Below are positions 8,780 through 17,211 of a stretch of 64,000 nt of DNA, in pieces; the stretch's first letter is position 1; the number at the start of each line of letters is the position of its first letter. The notes beneath the pieces were generated by a model. That model saw only the letters and a program-made list of their open reading frames with translations, made no database searches and was not told where the DNA came from. Origin of the DNA: Adlercreutzia rubneri (GTDB lineage: Bacteria > Actinomycetota > Coriobacteriia > Coriobacteriales > Eggerthellaceae); NCBI RefSeq assembly GCF_009755265.1, contig NZ_WPOO01000014.1, positions 1 through 64,000 on the forward strand. The letters run 5' to 3'. The position numbers and the translations under genes were made by a program.

Positions 8780-10483
8780 ATGTCGAAATCGCATCGTTCA
8801 AAGTCAGTTGCAGCCGTATTGGCGGCGGTCTTGGCGTTGGGGATGGTGCCCTCTGCGGCGTTCGGTGTTCCTGCGGGCGCGGCTGCCGATGATGTTCCCG
8901 ATAGCTGGCGCTATGACAAAGGCGAGTGGATTTTCGCGGAGCCAGAGCCACAGGGCGATGTCATGGTTTTGTCATATCAGGAAGGCTGGAACTGGCCGAA
9001 GATAGAGGGCGGCTATCAAAGCAACGACGGCAATGTGGTCAATGCTGTTAAGCGTGGCATGGACGTCAGCTATTGGCAAGGCCTTATCAACTGGGAACGA
9101 GCGAAGGCTGATGGCATCGATTTCGCGATCTTGCGTTGCGGCTACGTCAAAACCTTAGGGCGCCCTCAGGTTGATCAGCAATGGAAGAGAAACGCCCAGG
9201 AGTGCGAACGTCTCGGCATTCCCTACGGTGTCTATATCTACTCGTATGCCAAAACCGTTGAAGCCGCCAAGGCCGAGGCTGATCACGTCATCAACACGCT
9301 GAAGGGCTTCAGTCCGACCTATCCGGTTTATTTTGATCTGGAGGAGAAGAGCCTTGAAAGCACGAGCAATCGAATGCTGCTTGCCAACATGGCGAGTGCC
9401 TTCTGCGACAAGATCGCGGCAGCCGGCCATACTCCCGGAATCTACGCGAACACGAACTGGTGGAACAACTATTTGACTGACCCTGTTTTCGATCAGTGGG
9501 AGCGTTGGGTGGCTCAGTACAATAGTAAGTGCTCATATACGCGTGGGAGTTATCGTTTGTGGCAGTGCTCTGCGTCGGGGAAGGTCGATGGTATTGTCGG
9601 CAACGTTGATCTCGATCTTGAGTTCGACGGGGCCTTTGCAAGCAACCCCGTGAGAAAGACGTGGGTTAAGGTTGGCTCGAACTGGTATCTGCGCGATTCG
9701 GGTGGAAACAATCTGATTGGCTGGCAGGTGGTGAATGGGCAGCGCTACTACCTCGCTGCCAGTGGTGTTATGCAGACGGGTTGGGTGAGCTACGAGGGGT
9801 CTTGGTACTACCTGAGTGGCTCGGGCGCCATGAAAACCGGCTGGGCCCGAAGCGGAGGAAAATGGTACTACCTCGATCCGTCGTCGGGGAGGATGCTCAC
9901 GGGCTGGCAGACGGTTGATGGCAAGCGATACTATCTTACGCCCGGCAACGGCGCGATGGTCACGGGCACGCAGACCATCGGCGGCGTGACGTACCGCTTC
10001 GACGATTCGGGCGCGCTTATCGAAGGGGGAGCGGGCAATGCGAATACGGGCGCGAGCGCTTCGGGCGTATCGGGCTGGGTGAGCTCGGGCGGCCATTGGT
10101 ATCTCAAGGACTCGTCTGGCCGCAACCTTACGGGATGGCAAAAGGTGAGGGGAACTTGGTACTACATGGACGCCTCCGGCGTCATGCTCACCGGTTGGCA
10201 GAAGGTGGGCGGCACGTGGTACTACCTCAAGGGCTCGGGTGCGATGGCGACGGGTTGGCAGAAACTTGGCGGCACGTGGTACTACCTCAAGAGTTCCGGC
10301 GCCATGGCCAAGGGTTGGTATAAAGTGGGGGGCAAATGGTACTACTCCAACTCGTCAGGGGCCATGCAGGCCAACCGGTGGATCGGCAACTACTACGTAA
10401 CGGGCTCCGGCGCCATGGCCACCAGCGCCTGGATCGGCCGCTACCACGTGAACGCCTCCGGTCTGTGGGATAAAACGCGCTGA
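8780..10483 (+). CDS. Second GH25 lysozyme with cell-wall-binding repeats
   Basis: The 567-residue protein has a signal peptide (AVLAAVLALGMVPSAAFG), a short spacer, and a GH25 domain at about residues 90-285 with RGMDVSYWQG and YFDLEE. About 12 wall-binding repeats follow, ending with the same NRWIGNYY/AWIGRYHVNASG pair as the metalloprotease. The start at 8780 follows AGGAGGTGCTCTTT; an in-frame ATG at 8672 would add 36 residues ahead of the signal peptide and has no ribosome site. It is a paralogue of the preceding lysozyme with a shared catalytic core, so both probably cleave the same peptidoglycan. Confidence 0.9.
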   Translation: MSKSHRSKSVAAVLAAVLALGMVPSAAFGVPAGAAADDVPDSWRYDKGEWIFAEPEPQGDVMVLSYQEGWNWPKIEGGYQSNDGNVVNAVKRGMDVSYWQGLINWERAKADGIDFAILRCGYVKTLGRPQVDQQWKRNAQECERLGIPYGVYIYSYAKTVEAAKAEADHVINTLKGFSPTYPVYFDLEEKSLESTSNRMLLANMASAFCDKIAAAGHTPGIYANTNWWNNYLTDPVFDQWERWVAQYNSKCSYTRGSYRLWQCSASGKVDGIVGNVDLDLEFDGAFASNPVRKTWVKVGSNWYLRDSGGNNLIGWQVVNGQRYYLAASGVMQTGWVSYEGSWYYLSGSGAMKTGWARSGGKWYYLDPSSGRMLTGWQTVDGKRYYLTPGNGAMVTGTQTIGGVTYRFDDSGALIEGGAGNANTGASASGVSGWVSSGGHWYLKDSSGRNLTGWQKVRGTWYYMDASGVMLTGWQKVGGTWYYLKGSGAMATGWQKLGGTWYYLKSSGAMAKGWYKVGGKWYYSNSSGAMQANRWIGNYYVTGSGAMATSAWIGRYHVNASGLWDKTR

Positions 10484-10514
10484 TAGCGCTTAACAACGGA
10501 ATTGTTCAACGAAG

Positions 10515-10542
10515 AAGCGCCCCTCGTATTCGAGGGGCGCTT
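10515..10542. terminator. Bidirectional terminator hairpin
   Basis: A 12-bp GC-rich perfect stem (10515-10526 with 10531-10542, loop TATT) sits between the convergent lysozyme and licB-like genes. Confidence 0.7.
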
Positions 10543-10589
10543 GCATTGCGGGGGAATGCTCGAGCAAGTGGACAGGACGTCCGTGCTTT

Positions 10590-11534
10590 CTACGCCTCCG
10601 CCTTCTTGGTGCCGAACAGCTCGCCCCAGTCGCAGGCGGCCAGAATCGTGCCGCAGAGGATGGCGATGCAGCAGACGATCTCCACCGGGCCGGGCACGGT
10701 GCCCAGAAGGATGAGCCCGAACAGCACCGCCCAGGCGGAGTACGAGATGTTCAGCGCCATGCCGCGGGCGGCGCCGATGACCGAGATGCCCTTGTAGTAG
10801 AACAGGTACGAGCACGTGCCGGCGAGCGCCGCCAGGGCCACTACCGCTGTGCCCGGATTCGGGATGGCGTTCCACGTGAAGGCCCAGGCGCCGAAGATGG
10901 GCAACACTACGATGAGGTACACGAGGGCCGACGTGGTTTCGCGGATCTGCAGGGCGGTCTCGTTGTCCACGGCGTCGTCGCGCATGCCCCAGGCGCACAG
11001 CACCGCCTCGCTGCCCCAGCCGAACACAGCGGCGAGAGCTCCCAGAAGTCCGATGATCGGGTCGCCCGTCACCGTGGTGTCGGCCGACAGGTAGCCCATG
11101 GCGATGATGCCCGCCAGCGCCACGATGAGGGCCACCACGCGGCCCGGGGTGATCTTCTCCTTCAAAAGAAGCACGGCCATAAGGGTGCCGAAGGCCGGAT
11201 AGAACGACGAGATGATGGCCGTGTAGCCGGCGCCGATGTTGTTGATGGCGATGACGTAGCCGGTCATGCCGATGGGGCCGCCCAAAAGCGCGCCCAGGAT
11301 GACCACCTTGCCGCTGCGCGTCTTCAGCGCCGCCAGCGTGTCCTTCAGGCGGCCGCGCACGCCCATGTACAAAAGCAGCCACAGCGCGCAGCACACGTCG
11401 TGCAGCGCCGAGCTGACGATGGCGCCGAGCGCCAAGGCCTCGGCCGTGCCGATGAACGGCACCATGGTGAGGGCGATGCCCAGAATCACCGTGTCCAAGC
11501 CCCAGAGGCACCCGCTGAAAAGTCCGTACTTCAT
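10590..11534 (-). CDS. licB: DMT/EamA-family permease, LicB-like (choline uptake candidate)
   Basis: The 314-residue protein is almost wholly hydrophobic with about ten membrane helices and two EamA repeats. The assignment to LicB rests mainly on context: the gene begins 6 nt after a fused LicC-LicA gene, as in lic1 loci where LicB imports choline for phosphocholine decoration. Sequence alone would support only a drug/metabolite transporter family member. It is co-transcribed with the kinase/cytidylyltransferase. No licD phosphocholine transferase is in the window. Confidence 0.7.
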   Translation of the reverse strand: MKYGLFSGCLWGLDTVILGIALTMVPFIGTAEALALGAIVSSALHDVCCALWLLLYMGVRGRLKDTLAALKTRSGKVVILGALLGGPIGMTGYVIAINNIGAGYTAIISSFYPAFGTLMAVLLLKEKITPGRVVALIVALAGIIAMGYLSADTTVTGDPIIGLLGALAAVFGWGSEAVLCAWGMRDDAVDNETALQIRETTSALVYLIVVLPIFGAWAFTWNAIPNPGTAVVALAALAGTCSYLFYYKGISVIGAARGMALNISYSAWAVLFGLILLGTVPGPVEIVCCIAILCGTILAACDWGELFGTKKAEA

Positions 11535-11540
11535 GATGAG

Positions 11541-13364
11541 CTATCCTTCCGTGTAGAAACTCTCGTCGTACCAACGCAGTACTTTGGCCAGATACTTCTT
11601 CGCGTAGTTGTAGTAGATGTAGAGCCACTCGCCCACGAAGTCGCCCTCCGCCTCCTTCACGAGGCTCCAAACGTACCAGCACCACCCGGCCAGGGCCACG
11701 TAGGCGAAGTTGTGGCGCACCTCCTCGAAGGTGGGCTTGCGGTCGAAGTAGTGCTCCAGCGCCCGCAGCGCTTCCTCGTCGGAGCATTCGCAGCACACGA
11801 CATAGGTGCCGAAGTCGTTGGCGTAGTCGCCCATGCCGGCGTACTCCCAGTCGATGAGGTAGAGGTGGTCGTCGCCGTCGATGAGGAAGTTCAAATAGAA
11901 GAAGTCGTTGTGGGTCAGGCACACGGGCGCCCCATCGGCTTCGGCATACTCCTTCACGCGGCGGGCCATGGCGGCCATCTCATGGTAGCCGGGCACATCG
12001 ATGGGCCCCTTCTCGCGCAGCAGCGCCTCGTAGTGACAGCCTTCCTCATAGAAATCGAAGCGGTTGTCGACGCTGGCGCCTGACTCGTGGATGAGGCGCG
12101 CCATCTTCATCGCTCGAGCCACCTCTGCATCGCTGCGCGGATCGAGGTTGCGGGCGTTGGAAACGAACCGCGAGATCTTCCAACCGCGGGGATCCTCGTG
12201 GACGAAGGTGTCGTCGAGTCCCAGCTCGTGGGCGATTTTCTGCGCCGCGCTCTCGCTTGTGCGGTCGATCATGGCCTCGGTGCCGATGCCGGGGTGGCGG
12301 TAGACGTACTCGCCGTCGGCGGTGGCGAAGTGACAGGAGAGGTTCGTGAGCCCCTGCTTCAGTGGGTACACATCGTGGATGGCGCTTTTCTCGCAGCCGA
12401 GCACGGCCACGATGTTGTCGAAGACCTCGGAGTCGAGGTTCTCCAGGAACAGGGGATCGAACTGGCGAACCTCGTCCAGGCTGTCGAACTCGAAGATGGT
12501 GCCAGCGGGGTAGCGGCGGGCGACCATGTCGAGCTTCTTGATGTTGTCCAGGTAGATGTGCTCCCACAGCTTGTCCGCCGTGGCCGGGTTGTCGTAGACG
12601 GCGTCCAGTAGGGGGACGTAGGTTTCGGAGAAGGCGCGGTCGAAGTAGACCTGGCCGATCATGTACCATGCGTCCGCACCTCCGATGGTCACGCCGGTGA
12701 TGCGGTCGTGAGCGCCGGTCTGGACGCACCACTCAGGTGTGGGGCCTTCGGCGTATTCCACGGCGTAGTAGGCCTTCCACACGTAGGGCTCGAAGGGGTT
12801 CTCCGTGAAGTAGTCGTCCGAGGAGCAGATATAGGTGTTGCCGAGGCGATCTTCCACGCGCTTGATGGAGGAACTGTTGTTGCGCGAGGCGTAGTCGGGA
12901 TTCACAACGATGGAGACACCGAACTTGTCCTCGAGATAGAAGAAGTACTCCTTCTTGTAGCCGACGACCACGGTGATGTCGGTGATGCCCGCAGCCAGCA
13001 GCTGCTCGATCTGGCGTTCGATGAGCACTTCGCCGCGCACCTTCAGCAGGCCTTTGGGCTTCTCGTAGGAGATGGGAGCGAACCGGGACGAGAGGCCCGC
13101 GGCCAGGATGATCGCGTTCTCCACGCGATAGGGCTCGAGCGCTGCCGCGCCTGCTTCCGTGGGCTCCCCGTCCGCAATGAGACCGGCCGCGGAGAGCGAT
13201 TTCGCTGCGCTGTTCACGCTGCCGAGCGAGAGTCCCGTGGCTTCCACGATCTTGCGTTGGGCGCAGCCCGGGTGCAGGACGATTTCCCGCAATACCAGAA
13301 ATTCGTTCTTGCTGAGCGACAAGATGTGACCTCGATTCTTCGAATACGATGCTGGACGCATCAT
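11541..13364 (-). CDS. Winged-helix / LicC cytidylyltransferase / LicA choline kinase fusion
   Basis: About 607 residues with three parts. Residues 15-64 form a MarR-like winged helix (NEFLVLREI...QRKIVEATGLSLGSVN). Residues 81-300 are a nucleotidyltransferase with AIILAAGLSSRF and a conserved Lys in EKPKGLL. Residues 330-600 are a choline/aminoglycoside-type kinase with THNDFFYLNF (catalytic Asp near 487) and LIDWEYAGMGD. The protein would phosphorylate choline and activate it as CDP-choline, with a built-in DNA-binding domain. The start is uncertain: twin ATGs at 13364/13361 are preferred because an earlier ATG at 13421 falls inside a likely operator, and the open frame extends to 13592 without family-like sequence. 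Confidence 0.82.
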   Translation of the reverse strand: MMRPASYSKNRGHILSLSKNEFLVLREIVLHPGCAQRKIVEATGLSLGSVNSAAKSLSAAGLIADGEPTEAGAAALEPYRVENAIILAAGLSSRFAPISYEKPKGLLKVRGEVLIERQIEQLLAAGITDITVVVGYKKEYFFYLEDKFGVSIVVNPDYASRNNSSSIKRVEDRLGNTYICSSDDYFTENPFEPYVWKAYYAVEYAEGPTPEWCVQTGAHDRITGVTIGGADAWYMIGQVYFDRAFSETYVPLLDAVYDNPATADKLWEHIYLDNIKKLDMVARRYPAGTIFEFDSLDEVRQFDPLFLENLDSEVFDNIVAVLGCEKSAIHDVYPLKQGLTNLSCHFATADGEYVYRHPGIGTEAMIDRTSESAAQKIAHELGLDDTFVHEDPRGWKISRFVSNARNLDPRSDAEVARAMKMARLIHESGASVDNRFDFYEEGCHYEALLREKGPIDVPGYHEMAAMARRVKEYAEADGAPVCLTHNDFFYLNFLIDGDDHLYLIDWEYAGMGDYANDFGTYVVCCECSDEEALRALEHYFDRKPTFEEVRHNFAYVALAGWCWYVWSLVKEAEGDFVGEWLYIYYNYAKKYLAKVLRWYDESFYTEG

Positions 13365-13384
13365 AGAGCAATTTTGGATCAAAG

Positions 13385-13420
13385 TGTTCAATATCTCTAA
13401 AGTAATCTGAAAATTGAACA
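13385..13420. promoter_or_regulatory. Inverted repeat upstream of the winged-helix LicC-LicA gene
   Basis: TGTTCAAT (13385-13392) and ATTGAACA (13413-13420) form a perfect 8-bp inverted repeat separated by 20 nt of AT-rich DNA, just upstream of the chosen start. It is a plausible operator for the protein's own winged helix. The rest of 13365-13727 (363 bases between this gene and the acyltransferase stop) shows no convincing gene. Confidence 0.45.
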
Positions 13421-13727
13421 TTTTCGGGAACGAATGGACTGCAATGGTTGCTTTTCGAAGAAGAGGAGCTTTGACGACTGCAAAATACAAGACCATGTCG
13501 CATCGGACAAGCGCTTGCACTGGCTTTCGATTGGGGCGTTCCCAAAGAACTGTATCGCCAAGGCGCGACTTCTCTTTCGTGCTTGAGCTCACGCGAGAGC
13601 GCGCTGCTACCGATAATCGCCCAAGCGAAGACAGCTTGTGAGAACTGGGCCCAGTAAACCGGAGGCAGCCTATCGTCGTCGTTGCGGGCGCGAGGATTCT
13701 GGACAGCGCTCTCCTTTTCGGTGCGCT

Positions 13728-14789
13728 CTATCGGGAGCTTTTCAGATCCGCTAACCAGCGATTCCCCTTTTCCAGCGGTTGAGTTAACTTTTCCGAGACC
13801 CACCCCATCACGGGTCTTTCCAGAAGTCGAATTCTTGCGAGGTCAATGGTCGCGCCCATGGCGTATGCCGCGACACCCGACAGTACGCCCACGGCCAGGA
13901 TCGCCGCCGGGCCCAGGGCGTACGCCCATGCCAGATGCGGCCACAGCCAGGCGCGCATGATGGGGTTGTCGTGGATGAGGTAGACGCCGAGTGCTCCTTT
14001 CGCAGCGGTGTTCACCCAGCGGATGGGCGGCATTTTCCACTCGGCAAACAGGCTGAAAAGGCCCAGCGACGCGGCGAAGGTCGGCACCATGTACTGCCAG
14101 ATGAAGTAGTCGGGCAGCACGTAATCGAACCCGAAGGCGCGCTGCGCCCAGCCGATCGCGGCCATCGAAGCCCATACGAACAGCACGCCGGCCGCGAGGG
14201 CGCAGGCATTGCCGCGACGCGTCCATAGCGGGCGGTCGCGCAGCCAGCCGCCCATGAGGTACAGGTAGAAGAACCACACGAGATCGCTGCCGATGGGGTT
14301 GTAGGTGGTGATCGTCGGGATGGCGGATAGCACTACGAAGCCGATGACCATGAGATTTCTGCGTCCACTGTCGCTCAGATGCCGGTACAGAACGTTGAGG
14401 AACGGGCTCGCCACCATGAGCGCCAGATAGCACGTGATGAACCAGTATTCTCCCGAGGTGATGGGCGTCACGGCCTTGCGCAGGCGATCGGGCGTGACGA
14501 GGTCGGGCTGGGCGATGGCGAATATCGCAAGAATCGCGAACGAGTAGAACCACGTCTGCAGCACCACGCGCAGCAGTGACTGCACTTTCAGGCGACTGTG
14601 CACCATGAAGTACCCCGTTATGAGCACGAAGCAGTTCACGCCGATCTTTCCTCCGAAGCTCAGCATTTCTACGGCGGTGTCGGAGGCAAGTGGGCCACCT
14701 TCCGGCCACGTGCCGTGCACGCTGAAATGGAACATGGCGATGAGTACCATGCTCACGATGCGCAGAAGTTCGATGTTTGAGTTACGCAT
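13728..14789 (-). CDS. Acyltransferase family 3 membrane protein
   Basis: The 353-residue protein starts MRNSNIELLRIVSMVLIAMFHF, the classical opening of acyltransferase-3 proteins (the His in the first helix is part of the active site). It has about ten membrane helices. Family members O-acylate wall or capsular sugars. AAGGAGACCT precedes the ATG. Its position upstream of the lic-like genes suggests surface-glycan modification, but the acceptor is unknown. No extra SGNH domain is present. Confidence 0.85.
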   Translation of the reverse strand: MRNSNIELLRIVSMVLIAMFHFSVHGTWPEGGPLASDTAVEMLSFGGKIGVNCFVLITGYFMVHSRLKVQSLLRVVLQTWFYSFAILAIFAIAQPDLVTPDRLRKAVTPITSGEYWFITCYLALMVASPFLNVLYRHLSDSGRRNLMVIGFVVLSAIPTITTYNPIGSDLVWFFYLYLMGGWLRDRPLWTRRGNACALAAGVLFVWASMAAIGWAQRAFGFDYVLPDYFIWQYMVPTFAASLGLFSLFAEWKMPPIRWVNTAAKGALGVYLIHDNPIMRAWLWPHLAWAYALGPAAILAVGVLSGVAAYAMGATIDLARIRLLERPVMGWVSEKLTQPLEKGNRWLADLKSSR

Positions 14790-14823
14790 AGGTCTCCTTG
14801 GGCGGTTTTGCCGGCGAGACGAA

Positions 14824-14830
14824 GTATAAT
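14824..14830. promoter_or_regulatory. Overlapping divergent -10 boxes
   Basis: AGTATAAT gives TATAAT (14825-14830) on the plus strand for the rubredoxin-fusion gene and TATACT (14824-14829) on the minus strand for the acyltransferase gene. The -35 regions are weak on both strands. Confidence 0.4.
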
Positions 14831-14905
14831 CGAGCGAGTCATCGTATCCAATGCCCGCGGGATGGCCTTCAGGTTCAGTCCTCGGGCTTGCAGAAAGGAC
14901 GTTTC

Positions 14906-15598
14906 ATGATTGATCGCAAGGCATTCCGCTCCCTGTCTTCGGGGCTCTACCTCATCACGGCCAAGGCGGGCGATGTGCGCTGCGGCTGCGTGGTAAATAC
15001 GCTCGTGCAGGTGGCGAGCGAGCCGGCCACGCTGTCGGTGTCGCTGAACAAGGAGAACGCCACCACTGCCGCCATCCTGGAGTCGGGCCGCTTCGCCGCC
15101 ACGGTGCTCGCCGAGGACACGCCCATGGAGCTCATCGGCACTTTCGGCTTCCACACTTCCGCCGACACTGACAAGTTCGCCGCCTGCGCGAGCGCCCTCG
15201 ACGGCGCGGAGGTGCCCTACGTGACCGAGCACGGCCTGGCGCGCTTCTCCGTCTCCGTCACCGAGACCATCGACGTGGGCAGCCACTACCTGTTCGTGGG
15301 CGTCGTGGAAGAAGCCGAGGTGCTTTCCGCCGGCGACCCGCTCACCTATGCCTACTACCACGCCGTGAAGGGCGGCAAGACCCCGCCCAAGGCCGCCACC
15401 TACAACAACGGCGACGAGGCGGCGGTCCCCGGGGTCACCGAGACGGCTGCCGGCGCGCCCGAAGCCGGCAAGAAGATCGCCTGGCGCTGCACCATCTGCG
15501 GCTACATCGAAGAAGGCTACCCGGACGGCCTGCCCGAGGGCTACATGTGCCCCATCTGCGGCGCTCCCCGCGAGATGTTCGAGCGCGTGGAACTGTAG
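14906..15598 (+). CDS. Flavin reductase-like / rubredoxin fusion (high-molecular-weight rubredoxin type)
   Basis: The 230-residue protein has an FMN-binding split-barrel flavin reductase domain at about residues 1-160 (LITAKAGDVRCGCVVNT). After a short linker comes a C-terminal rubredoxin with WRCTICGY and MCPICGAP, the four iron-binding cysteines. The fusion resembles the Hrb of acetogens, an electron carrier from NAD(P)H/flavin to oxygen-detoxifying or other diiron proteins. The start at 14906 follows AAAGGAC; the upstream ATG-like extension to 14798 has no ribosome site. In an anaerobe it likely contributes to oxidative-stress electron transfer, but the partner is not next to it. Confidence 0.88.
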   Translation: MIDRKAFRSLSSGLYLITAKAGDVRCGCVVNTLVQVASEPATLSVSLNKENATTAAILESGRFAATVLAEDTPMELIGTFGFHTSADTDKFAACASALDGAEVPYVTEHGLARFSVSVTETIDVGSHYLFVGVVEEAEVLSAGDPLTYAYYHAVKGGKTPPKAATYNNGDEAAVPGVTETAAGAPEAGKKIAWRCTICGYIEEGYPDGLPEGYMCPICGAPREMFERVEL

Positions 15599-15650
15599 AA
15601 GGCGCCGCTCATCTTCCTTGCATGGATCTGCAACGGGCCTGCAAGCCCAT

Positions 15651-15730
15651 CGTAGGGGCCGATCTCGGTCGGCCCTCCCGAGCGGGGAGTCTCGCTTGCG
15701 GTGAGGGGCGACCGAGGTCGCCCCCTACGG
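15651..15730. repeat. 80-bp palindromic intergenic repeat, copy 1
   Basis: Arms 15651-15677 and 15703-15729 pair at 24 of 27 positions around a loop containing CGAGCGGGGAGTCTCGCTTG. The copy at 17037-17120 shares the whole element. It lies between the rubredoxin-fusion gene and the LCP gene. The rest of 15599-15843 contains only the LCP promoter region (TATAAT at 15792-15797). Confidence 0.85.
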
Positions 15731-15791
15731 AGGTTTCCGGGGCCCGATGAGTTGATCTCCGCCTGCTGCGCTCGAGTCTTTCCCTGCGCGC

Positions 15792-15797
15792 TATAAT
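15792..15797 (+). promoter_or_regulatory. -10 box (TATAAT) of the LCP gene
   Basis: A consensus TATAAT lies 46 nt before the LCP start codon. No good -35 box is seen at 16-18 nt. Confidence 0.45.
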
Positions 15798-15843
15798 TGT
15801 TTGTCAAAGTGTCAATGAGGCGAAGCGCGCGCAAGGAGACCCT

Positions 15844-17013
15844 ATGGAAGAGGAGCTGGCATCGGGGGAGTTGGCAGAATCGGTGGAGGGGCCGAAGAAT
15901 TTGAGCGACTCCGCCGAAGGCTACATCCCCGTTCAATGGACGCGGAAGAAGATCGCGCTGGCGGTGGCGGTCGGCGTTGTCGTGGCGGCGCTTTCTCTCG
16001 GCTGCGTGGCGGCGCTGTATCTGCATACCCTTGACTTGGCCCTTACCGGCGGCATGGACGCCGCCCAGCAGGACGACCTCGCCGAGGCGCTGCAGCCGCC
16101 GAAGCCCAAGGCCGCCGCGCCCGATGCGCCTGCCAAGGAAACCGACGAGCCGGCTTTCTCCGCCTACTACGTGGCCATTCTCGGCTGTGACGCGCGCCCC
16201 AACGAAACGATCGCCCGCTCGGACGTCACCATGCTCGCCCGCGTCGACACCGAGACGGGCACGGTGCACCTCGTCTCGGTGCCCCGCGACATGATGGTGG
16301 AGATCGAGGACCATGGCACCCAGAAGATCAACGCCGCCTTGGCCTTCGGCGGCCCGGCCGGTGCCGTGCGGGCGCTGTCGGCCTTCGCCGGCGTGCCCAT
16401 CACCCATTACGTCGAGCTGCGCTTCGAACAGCTGGTGGAGCTGGTCGATCGCCTCGGCGGTGTCACCGTGGACGTGCCCGAGGGCTTTACCTCCGACACG
16501 AGCGGCATCACGCTGGCCGCCGGTACCCAGACGCTGAACGGGGAAGAGGCCCTCGCCTTCGCTCGCGAGCGCCACGCCGTTTCCTCGGGCGACTTCAGCC
16601 GTGCCGCCGCCCAGCGGGCCATCATCTCCGCCATCGCCGATGAAGTGCTCGCCTCGCCGCCGACGGAGATGCCCTCACTGGTGGGCTCGCTCGCCGCCTG
16701 CGTGACCACCGACTACACTGTGGCCGAGCTGGCCGACACGGCCCTCGCCCTGAAGGACGCCGGCGTCACGGTGTATTCGGCTGCCTGCCCCAGCTACTCC
16801 TTCGGCGGGGGCGGCATCAGCTACGTCGGTGTCATGTACGACGAGTGGCGCGCCATGATGCAGCGGGTCGATGCGGGGCTCGATCCCGCCGACGAGTCAG
16901 CGGAAATCCCCGAGCCCCAGGTCGGCGACGAGGATCTCGGCGCCGCCGCCAACGCCCGCTCCCCGCGCGACTATTCCGGCCGCGTCGATCAGGCCGGTTT
17001 TAAGGACAACTGA
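15844..17013 (+). CDS. LytR-CpsA-Psr (LCP) family wall-polymer ligase
   Basis: The 389-residue protein has a cytoplasmic N-terminus, one membrane helix (about residues 37-58), a Pro/Ala-rich spacer and an extracellular LCP domain. The domain shows ARSDVTMLARVD, SVPRDMMV, KINAALAFGG and the arginine motif LAFARERH. LCP enzymes transfer undecaprenyl-linked glycopolymers to peptidoglycan or proteins at the outer membrane face. AAGGAGACCT precedes the ATG. The C-terminal tail of about 50 residues is polar and not conserved in the family. It may attach the polymer that carries choline in this organism, which is an inference from the nearby lic-like genes. Confidence 0.9.
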   Translation: MEEELASGELAESVEGPKNLSDSAEGYIPVQWTRKKIALAVAVGVVVAALSLGCVAALYLHTLDLALTGGMDAAQQDDLAEALQPPKPKAAAPDAPAKETDEPAFSAYYVAILGCDARPNETIARSDVTMLARVDTETGTVHLVSVPRDMMVEIEDHGTQKINAALAFGGPAGAVRALSAFAGVPITHYVELRFEQLVELVDRLGGVTVDVPEGFTSDTSGITLAAGTQTLNGEEALAFARERHAVSSGDFSRAAAQRAIISAIADEVLASPPTEMPSLVGSLAACVTTDYTVAELADTALALKDAGVTVYSAACPSYSFGGGGISYVGVMYDEWRAMMQRVDAGLDPADESAEIPEPQVGDEDLGAAANARSPRDYSGRVDQAGFKDN

Positions 17014-17036
17014 GAACGGGCTGCTTGCGTCCCATC

Positions 17037-17120
17037 CGTAGGGGCCGACCTTGGCCGGCCCTCCCGAGTGGGGGAGTCTCGCTTGCGGCGAGGGGCGGCC
17101 AAGGTCGCCCCCCCCTACGG
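17037..17120. repeat. 84-bp palindromic intergenic repeat, copy 2
   Basis: The same element as at 15651-15730, now just downstream of the LCP stop codon. Two positions in each arm have changed in a compensating way relative to copy 1 (left arm CGGTC to TGGCC, right arm GACCG to GGCCA), so pairing is preserved. Three extra Cs lie near the right end. Confidence 0.85.
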
Positions 17121-17153
17121 AGGGTGCTACACTCGCTCCATGCTCCAAATTGA

Positions 17154-17185
17154 AAAACCCCGGCGACTTCCATCGCCGGGGTTTT
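17154..17185. terminator. Bidirectional intrinsic terminator
   Basis: A 13-bp perfect stem (17154-17166 with 17173-17185) with AAAA/TTTT ends lies between the convergent LCP and HPt genes. Confidence 0.85.
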
Positions 17186-17211
17186 AGCTCACAGGAGGTT
17201 GTGCCGAGCGC

